This document shows, one piece after another, positions 7,902 to 11,431 of a stretch of DNA of 11,431 nt; the stretch's first letter is position 1; every line of letters begins with the position of its first letter. The notes below the pieces were generated by a model that made no database searches, was not told the DNA's origin, and was given only the letters and a program-made list of their open reading frames with translations. Location: positions 1-11,431 of the forward strand of contig JAPLJU010000094.1 of the NCBI GenBank assembly GCA_026388445.1, read 5' to 3'. Origin of the DNA: Deltaproteobacteria bacterium (GTDB taxonomy: Bacteria > Desulfobacterota > Syntrophia > Syntrophales > UBA2192). A program made the position numbers and the translations under genes.

Positions 7902-8441
7902 CTACGCGTTTTCGAGGATGACGACCTCGTCCTTTGCTTTGTCCGTGCTCACGCTCACGTTCACCTCCTCCCAGAGCGAGGAGGGAAGGTTTTTGCCGAC
8001 GAAGTCGGCCCGGATCGGGAGCTCCCGGTGGCCCCGGTCGATGAGAACGGCAAGCTGTATGAGCTTGGGCCGACCGAAGTCGATCAGCGCGTCCATGGCC
8101 GCCCGGATGGTCCTCCCCGTGAAGAGGACGTCGTCGACGAGGACGACCTTCTTATTGTCCAGGGAGAAGGGGATGTCCGTCTTTCCCATCCTCGGTTTCT
8201 TCGACGACGTAAGCAGATCGTCCCGGTACAGGGTGATGTCCAGCTTCCCCATGGGCACCTTCGTGTCTTCGATCCTGCAGATCTTCTCGCGGATCCTTTC
8301 GGCAAGGAACACACCGCCCTTCTGGATGCCGATGATCACGAGATCTTCAACGCCCTTGTTCTTCTCGAGGATCTCATAGGAGATTCGTGTGAGGGACCGG
8401 TCGATCCCCGCGGAATCCATGACCACTCTTTTCTTGCTCAT
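7902..8441 (-). CDS. pyrR: PyrR pyrimidine regulatory protein / uracil phosphoribosyltransferase
   Basis: 179 residues, the usual length. PyrR proteins bind uridine nucleotides and then a specific hairpin in pyr mRNA leaders, lowering expression; many also have uracil phosphoribosyltransferase activity. The type I phosphoribosyltransferase core is present, with IGIQKGGVFLA (37-47), the PRPP loop VVLVDDVLFTGRTIRAAMDA (99-118) and the PyrR-type segment LIDRGHRELPIRADFVGKN (133-151). The ATG at 8441 has GGGAG 6 nt upstream. It is the first full gene of the minus-strand unit, behind a leader with a PyrR-binding hairpin, a leader ORF and a terminator. It therefore probably controls its own transcript as well as pyrB and pyrC. 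Confidence 0.97.
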   Translation of the reverse strand: MSKKRVVMDSAGIDRSLTRISYEILEKNKGVEDLVIIGIQKGGVFLAERIREKICRIEDTKVPMGKLDITLYRDDLLTSSKKPRMGKTDIPFSLDNKKVVLVDDVLFTGRTIRAAMDALIDFGRPKLIQLAVLIDRGHRELPIRADFVGKNLPSSLWEEVNVSVSTDKAKDEVVILENA

Positions 8442-8469
8442 CTTGAACTCCCTCTGCCGTATTTTTCGC

Positions 8470-8498
8470 GGCGGTTCCGGCCGGGATGGGTAACCGCC
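8470..8498 (-). other. inverted repeat in the pyrR leader, upstream of the ribosome site
   Basis: GGCGGTT (8498-8492) and AACCGCC (8476-8470) on the minus strand form a perfect 7-bp stem around a 15-nt GC-rich loop. It lies between the attenuator and the pyrR ribosome site (8452-8448) and has no following T-run. It is not a terminator by itself; it might stabilise the processed 5' end or do nothing. Confidence 0.4.
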
Positions 8499-8515
8499 CG
8501 GGACCCTTTTCAGTC

Positions 8516-8545
8516 AAAAAAAAACCTTCCCGTCAACGGGAAGGT
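8516..8545 (-). terminator. intrinsic terminator acting as the pyr operon attenuator
   Basis: On the minus strand ACCTTCCCG (8545-8537), loop TTGA (8536-8533) and CGGGAAGGT (8532-8524) form a perfect 9-bp stem, followed by eight T (8523-8516). The T-run exists only for minus-strand transcription. No minus-strand gene lies between it and the divergent tolQ, so it does not end an upstream gene. Its position between a likely promoter and pyrR marks it as an attenuator. The 5' arm and loop overlap the end of a short leader ORF. Confidence 0.9.
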
Positions 8546-8583
8546 CTTCGTACACAGTCTTTTTTGATCCCCACATGGTTCAT
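8533..8583 (-). CDS. 16-codon leader peptide ORF of the pyr attenuator
   Basis: On the minus strand ATG 8583-8581 opens MNHVGIKKDCVRRPSR and ends at TGA 8535-8533. A Shine-Dalgarno AAGGA (8594-8590) stands 6 nt before the ATG, inside the 3' arm of the proposed PyrR hairpin. The last four codons overlap or form the 5' arm of the terminator, and the TGA lies exactly in its loop. A ribosome finishing this ORF would block terminator folding. The peptide itself has no recognisable function. Translation has not been shown; the argument is geometry only. Confidence 0.6.
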   Translation of the reverse strand: MNHVGIKKDCVRRPSR

Positions 8584-8589
8584 GACCGA

Positions 8590-8594
8590 TCCTT
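8590..8594 (-). promoter_or_regulatory. leader-ORF ribosome binding site embedded in the PyrR hairpin
   Basis: AAGGA on the minus strand, 6 nt before ATG 8583. Four of its bases belong to the AAAAGG strand that pairs with CCTTTT (8623-8618), so folding or PyrR binding would hide it from ribosomes. Confidence 0.55.
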
Positions 8595-8623
8595 TTTCAA
8601 TCTCACCGGATCAAATTAAAAGG
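8591..8623 (-). promoter_or_regulatory. PyrR-binding RNA hairpin in the pyr leader
   Basis: In the minus-strand transcript, GAUC (8612-8609), hexaloop CGGUGA (8608-8603) and GAUU (8602-8599) form a 4-bp closing stem. The loop fits the CNGNGA pattern of PyrR sites. Against the consensus ARUCCNGNGAGGYU known from Bacillus pyr leaders, 10 of the 12 specified positions match, and both differences keep the base pair. Below an asymmetric bulge, CCUUUU (8623-8618) pairs with AAAAGG (8596-8591), giving the bulged two-part stem of known sites. It stands about 70 nt upstream of an intrinsic terminator in front of pyrR. Sequence plus context make this convincing, but binding is inferred. Confidence 0.85.
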
Positions 8624-8637
8624 TCGTTTGTGACTTC

Positions 8638-8664
8638 TCTATACCAATCGGATTGCAGAGTCAA
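8638..8664 (-). promoter_or_regulatory. likely sigma70-type promoter of the pyr unit
   Basis: On the minus strand TTGACT (8664-8659), a 15-nt spacer and TATAGA (8643-8638) preceded by TGG, an extended -10 element. The spacer is short, which the extended -10 may offset. The predicted start near 8631 would place the PyrR hairpin at the very 5' end of the transcript. Confidence 0.5.
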
Positions 8665-8723
8665 GGCCATATTTCAAAAGCGGGAATTTCTTCGACTTTT
8701 TCCTTCTTTTGCCTAAAAGTTTA

Positions 8724-8752
8724 TTGACAAGGCGGATATTTTGACATAAATA
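8724..8752 (+). promoter_or_regulatory. likely sigma70-type promoter of the tol operon
   Basis: A perfect TTGACA (8724-8729) lies 17 nt before TAAATA (8747-8752); CATAAA at 15 nt spacing is the alternative -10. A second TTGACA occurs at 8741-8746 with no good partner downstream. It faces away from the pyr promoter, and the two are about 60 bases apart. The tolQ ribosome site GGAGG (8774-8778) follows. Confidence 0.45.
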
Positions 8753-8783
8753 GTGCCGCAGATCGAACCAACTGGAGGTAAGA

Positions 8784-9536
8784 ATGTCGGGATTTCTTGC
8801 GGTTACAGCCCTTGATTTCGGCGGAAATTACGGCGGGAGCCTTCTGGGCATGATCCTCGATGCCGGCGGGATGGTGCAATTCGTCCTGGCCCTGCTCCTC
8901 ATCTTTTCCGTCGTTTCCTGGGCCATCATCTTAATGAAGTACAGGGTCATCCGGAAGACGAAGAAGGAGAACGAACAGTTCCTCGACCTCTACATGAGAA
9001 GCAGCAAGCTTTCGGATATTTTCCCCGAGTCGAGGAAATTTCGGTCTTCGACGCTGGCGGAGGTCTTCCGGGCCGGGTACATCGAACTGGGGAAATTGAG
9101 CAAGTCCAGCCGGGGTTCGGGCGGAGCCGGTGATCTCGCCGACGGCGACATCCCGTCCGTCGAGCTGGTCGGGGTCGACAACGTGGAGCGGGCGCTCAAC
9201 AGGGCCTCCGGCCAGGAGGCCTCCAAGCTGGAGAGTGCCCTCGGGTTTCTGGCCACGACGGGCAGCGCCAGTCCTTTCATCGGGCTTTTCGGCACGGTGT
9301 GGGGGATCATGAACGCCTTCCGGGGCATAGGCTTCCGGGGCTCGGCCACCCTGGCCGTCGTCGCCCCAGGTATCTCGGAAGCCCTGATCGCCACGGCAGC
9401 GGGTCTGGCAGCAGCAATCCCCGCTGTTATTTTTTATAACTACTACCTGAGCCGCATCCGGCTCATCACCCAGGAGATGGACAACTTCTCCTCCGAGTTT
9501 CTCAATATCGTCGAGAGACACTACATACGGAAGTAG
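8784..9536 (+). CDS. tolQ: TolQ inner-membrane proton channel subunit
   Basis: 250 residues. TolQ belongs to the MotA/TolQ/ExbB family and forms, with TolR, the proton-motive-force-driven motor that energises TolA. Membrane segments are visible at about 29-52, 153-177 and 196-220. The family signature TTGSASPFIGLFGTVWGIMN (158-177) and PGISEALIATAAGLAAAIPA (195-214) closely match TolQ rather than MotA. The large loop after the first segment (about 53-150) is cytoplasmic and contains a Gly/Ser-rich stretch (109-117). The ATG has GGAGG 5 nt upstream. tolR follows after 5 nt. The tolQRAB order separates it from an exbB assignment. Confidence 0.95.
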   Translation: MSGFLAVTALDFGGNYGGSLLGMILDAGGMVQFVLALLLIFSVVSWAIILMKYRVIRKTKKENEQFLDLYMRSSKLSDIFPESRKFRSSTLAEVFRAGYIELGKLSKSSRGSGGAGDLADGDIPSVELVGVDNVERALNRASGQEASKLESALGFLATTGSASPFIGLFGTVWGIMNAFRGIGFRGSATLAVVAPGISEALIATAAGLAAAIPAVIFYNYYLSRIRLITQEMDNFSSEFLNIVERHYIRK

Positions 9537-9541
9537 GAATC

Positions 9542-9967
9542 ATGCGTTACCGTAGAAGACCCAATCACACGGAAAATAAGCACGTCTCAGACATCAACGT
9601 GACACCGCTCGTGGACGTCATCCTCGTGCTCCTGATCATCTTCATGGTTACGGCGCCCATGCTCCAGATGGGGATCGATGTAAACCTTCCCCGGGTGAAG
9701 GCGAGAAGCGTCAATGTGGGGGAGGAGAAAATCGTCCTGACCATCAACGGCAAAAAAGAATTATACCTCAACGAATACAAGACCTCCATGGGCGATCTCA
9801 GTTCCAAACTGGAGAGCATCTTCAAGAACCGTCTCGATAAAGAGGTCTACATGCGTGCCGACAAAGAGGTTCCATACGGGTTCGTTGTCCAGGTTATGGC
9901 CGAGGTTCGGAAGGCCGGCATTGACAAACTGGGCATGATCACGGAACCGCCGCAGGGTACGAGATGA
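9542..9967 (+). CDS. tolR: TolR/ExbD-family biopolymer transport protein
   Basis: 141 residues, the family's usual length. There is a short cytoplasmic N-terminus rich in Arg, one membrane segment at about 22-41 (TPLVDVILVLLIIFMVTAPM) and a periplasmic domain ending in KAGIDKLGMITEPP. Asp25 in the membrane segment is the conserved protonatable residue of the motor. It starts 5 nt after tolQ, and its stop overlaps the tolA start (ATGA, 4 bases), so the three products are probably made in coupled fashion. Confidence 0.96.
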   Translation: MRYRRRPNHTENKHVSDINVTPLVDVILVLLIIFMVTAPMLQMGIDVNLPRVKARSVNVGEEKIVLTINGKKELYLNEYKTSMGDLSSKLESIFKNRLDKEVYMRADKEVPYGFVVQVMAEVRKAGIDKLGMITEPPQGTR

Positions 9968-10710
9968 TATCGCTTGAATACGCCACACGTGATTTTCAGG
10001 GTGGTATCAGCCTGAAACGGACGGTCCTCTTTTCCGTCCTGATCCATGTCGTCGCTCTGTCCATCCTTTTCTTTTCACCCTCCCTCCCGTCGCGACAGTG
10101 GACCTTCGGCCCCGTCTATTCCGTCGATCTCGTCAGCCCCTCCGCTGTCCGCTCGGAAAAAGGCGGGCCGTCGCCGTCGAAGGATATCCTGGCGAAGACA
10201 CTCAGGGAGAGCTTCAAGGAAGACACGATCGTGCTCAAGAAAACGGTCAAAACAACGCCGCCTTCCCCCCTTCGCAAGCATTCCGAGACCGAGAAGGAGG
10301 ACAAAGGCAGGGTCGACCGGGCGATCGACGACATCCGCAAACGACTCGCCAGCTCGGATAAAAAAGGCGCGGCAGGTCCGACGGGACCCGCAGGACCCGC
10401 CGGGCAGGGGGAGACCAATACGAGGCTTATGTCCTATTACTCCTCGATCTGGTCCAGGATCAAAGGCCAGTGGGCGTTGCCGCAGAGTATCTTACAGAAC
10501 CAGAATCTCGAAGCCGTCATCGACGTGAAGATCGCAAGGTCCGGGACGCTGCTTTCGGCCCAGTTCGAGAAGAAATCCGGAAACAGCTATTTTGACTCCT
10601 CGGCCATGCGGGCGGTCCGAAAGGCAAACCCCTTTCCCCCGCTTCCCGAGTGGATCCGTGACGACAACGTGGAGCTCGGAATCCGTTTCCGGTCATCGGA
10701 ACTGCAGTGA
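9964..10710 (+). CDS. tolA: TolA-like protein with TonB-type C-terminal domain
   Basis: 248 residues, much shorter than E. coli TolA (about 420). In order there is a cytoplasmic N-terminus (1-18), a membrane anchor with SVLIHVVALSILFF (24-37), a charged Lys/Glu-rich periplasmic linker (about 60-134), a short collagen-like run GAAGPTGPAGPAGQG (135-149) and a TonB/TolA C-terminal domain (about 152-248). That domain contains YYSSIWSRIKGQWALP (158-173) and AMRAVRKANPFPPLPEW (214-230). It would span the periplasm and couple the TolQ-TolR motor to TolB and Pal. Sequence alone could also suit TonB; its place between tolR and tolB decides for TolA. AGGG lies 6 nt before the ATG, which overlaps the tolR stop. 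Confidence 0.9.
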   Translation: MISLEYATRDFQGGISLKRTVLFSVLIHVVALSILFFSPSLPSRQWTFGPVYSVDLVSPSAVRSEKGGPSPSKDILAKTLRESFKEDTIVLKKTVKTTPPSPLRKHSETEKEDKGRVDRAIDDIRKRLASSDKKGAAGPTGPAGPAGQGETNTRLMSYYSSIWSRIKGQWALPQSILQNQNLEAVIDVKIARSGTLLSAQFEKKSGNSYFDSSAMRAVRKANPFPPLPEWIRDDNVELGIRFRSSELQ

Positions 10711-10747
10711 ATGTGAGAGAAACAAGGCCGAAGAGGGACTGAACCTT

Positions 10748-11431
10748 ATGAAATACGCGGTTGCGATCATGGTGGCCGTCATGGTCATCGCGGGCATGGC
10801 TGTTGATCCGGCTGTCGGCAAGGTCTACATCGACATCGATGCCCCCACGTTTCAAAAGTTCCCGATTGCCGTTCCCGATTTCAAGAATCTGGGCGGCAAT
10901 GCCCGGGAGGACTACTCCGCCTGGTTTTCCGATGCCCTTTCGCGGAGCCTCATGATCACGGGGTTCTTCAACATCATCGACAAGAAGGCCTACCTCGGTG
11001 ACCCGAAAAAAACGGGTATCACGGTTGAGAGCATCCGCTTTCCAGACTGGGTGGGTATTGGTGCGGAGTCTCTGGTGACCGGAGGGTATCGCTATGACGC
11101 GAAAGAGCTCACGGCGGAATTTCGTCTCTTTGACGTCGTCCAGGGGAAGCTCCTCGTGGGCAAGAAATATTTCGGCACCCTGGATGAAAGACGGGAGATG
11201 GTCCTGCGCTTTGCCAACGAGATTATCCTGGCCCTGACCGGCGAGAAGGGTCTCTTCAACACGAGGATCGCCTTCTCCGGGAAAAAGGGGAGTGTGTCGG
11301 AGATTTACACGGTCAGCTTCGACGGGACCGACCTCGTCCGCCTGACGGGTTTCCAGTCTCTCACCATGATGCCCCGGTGGTCTCCCGACGGGACGAGACT
11401 TTCCTTCGTTTCTTACAAAGACGGGAATCCC
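10748..11431 (+). CDS. tolB: TolB periplasmic beta-propeller protein, 5' part
   Basis: 228 residues visible; the frame is open to the window end. ATG 10748-10750 lies 37 nt after tolA, with GAGGG about 10 nt upstream. Residues 1 to about 24 are a signal peptide (hydrophobic run AVAIMVAVMVIAGMAV, 4-19). Residues about 26-165 are the TolB N-terminal domain (PTFQKFPIAVPDF, 33-45; LVTGGYRYDAKELTAEFRLF, 109-128). From about 170 the beta-propeller begins, with the PD40-type motif MMPRWSPDGTRLSFVS (207-222). TolB works in the periplasm between TolA and the lipoprotein Pal. By analogy pal would be expected beyond the window. Confidence 0.95.
   Translation, partial: MKYAVAIMVAVMVIAGMAVDPAVGKVYIDIDAPTFQKFPIAVPDFKNLGGNAREDYSAWFSDALSRSLMITGFFNIIDKKAYLGDPKKTGITVESIRFPDWVGIGAESLVTGGYRYDAKELTAEFRLFDVVQGKLLVGKKYFGTLDERREMVLRFANEIILALTGEKGLFNTRIAFSGKKGSVSEIYTVSFDGTDLVRLTGFQSLTMMPRWSPDGTRLSFVSYKDGNP

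Noticed and set aside
8516..8545. Terminator of a plus-strand gene
   Set aside because: The T-run follows the stem only in the minus-strand direction, and no plus-strand gene ends here.
9964..10710. TonB rather than TolA
   Set aside because: The C-terminal domain fits both, but the position between tolR and tolB favours TolA.

Overview
The window reads as a chromosomal segment of a Gram-negative bacterium. It carries tolQ-tolR-tolA-tolB, a two-subunit glycyl-tRNA synthetase (glyQ/glyS) and a pyrR-pyrB-pyrC cluster with a type I dihydroorotase. Protein style and gene content fit a deltaproteobacterium (Desulfobacterota, perhaps Syntrophales-like). That placement is inference from protein style, not a database match. 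Most of the window is GC-rich; the first few hundred bases are clearly AT-rich.

Layout. (1) 1-1303, plus strand: the 3' end of an unidentified gene, then a SAM-dependent methyltransferase with an N-terminal cysteine cluster. This looks like the edge of an accessory, possibly surface-polysaccharide, region. (2) 1496-1527: a perfect GC-rich hairpin between convergent transcription units. (3) 1557-8441, minus strand: a tightly packed set in transcription order pyrR, pyrB, pyrC, recO, glyQ, glyS. Short tandem heptamer and nonamer arrays sit in three of its junctions. (4) 8442-8783: a regulatory region between divergent units. (5) 8784-11431, plus strand: tolQ, tolR, tolA and the first 228 codons of tolB, which runs off the window.

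The most interesting part is the pyrR leader at about 8516-8664 on the minus strand. In transcript order it holds a plausible sigma70-type promoter and a hairpin that matches the PyrR-binding consensus, with a CGGUGA hexaloop, closing stem, asymmetric bulge and lower stem. The 3' arm of that hairpin contains a Shine-Dalgarno sequence, followed 6 nt later by a 16-codon leader ORF whose TGA lies exactly in the loop of a strong intrinsic terminator. The inferred switch is as follows. With uridine nucleotides plentiful, PyrR holds the hairpin, masks the ribosome site, and the terminator folds. With PyrR absent, a ribosome translates through the 5' arm of the terminator, stops in its loop, and lets RNA polymerase read into pyrR-pyrB-pyrC and perhaps recO-glyQ-glyS. 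A translation-dependent PyrR model of this type was proposed for the Thermus pyr cluster; the Bacillus mechanism uses an RNA antiterminator instead.

PyrR, PyrB and PyrC supply and sense early pyrimidine synthesis, RecO works in recombinational repair, and GlyQ/GlyS charge glycine tRNA. TolQ/TolR/TolA form the proton-driven inner-membrane complex that acts with periplasmic TolB in outer-membrane integrity and division.
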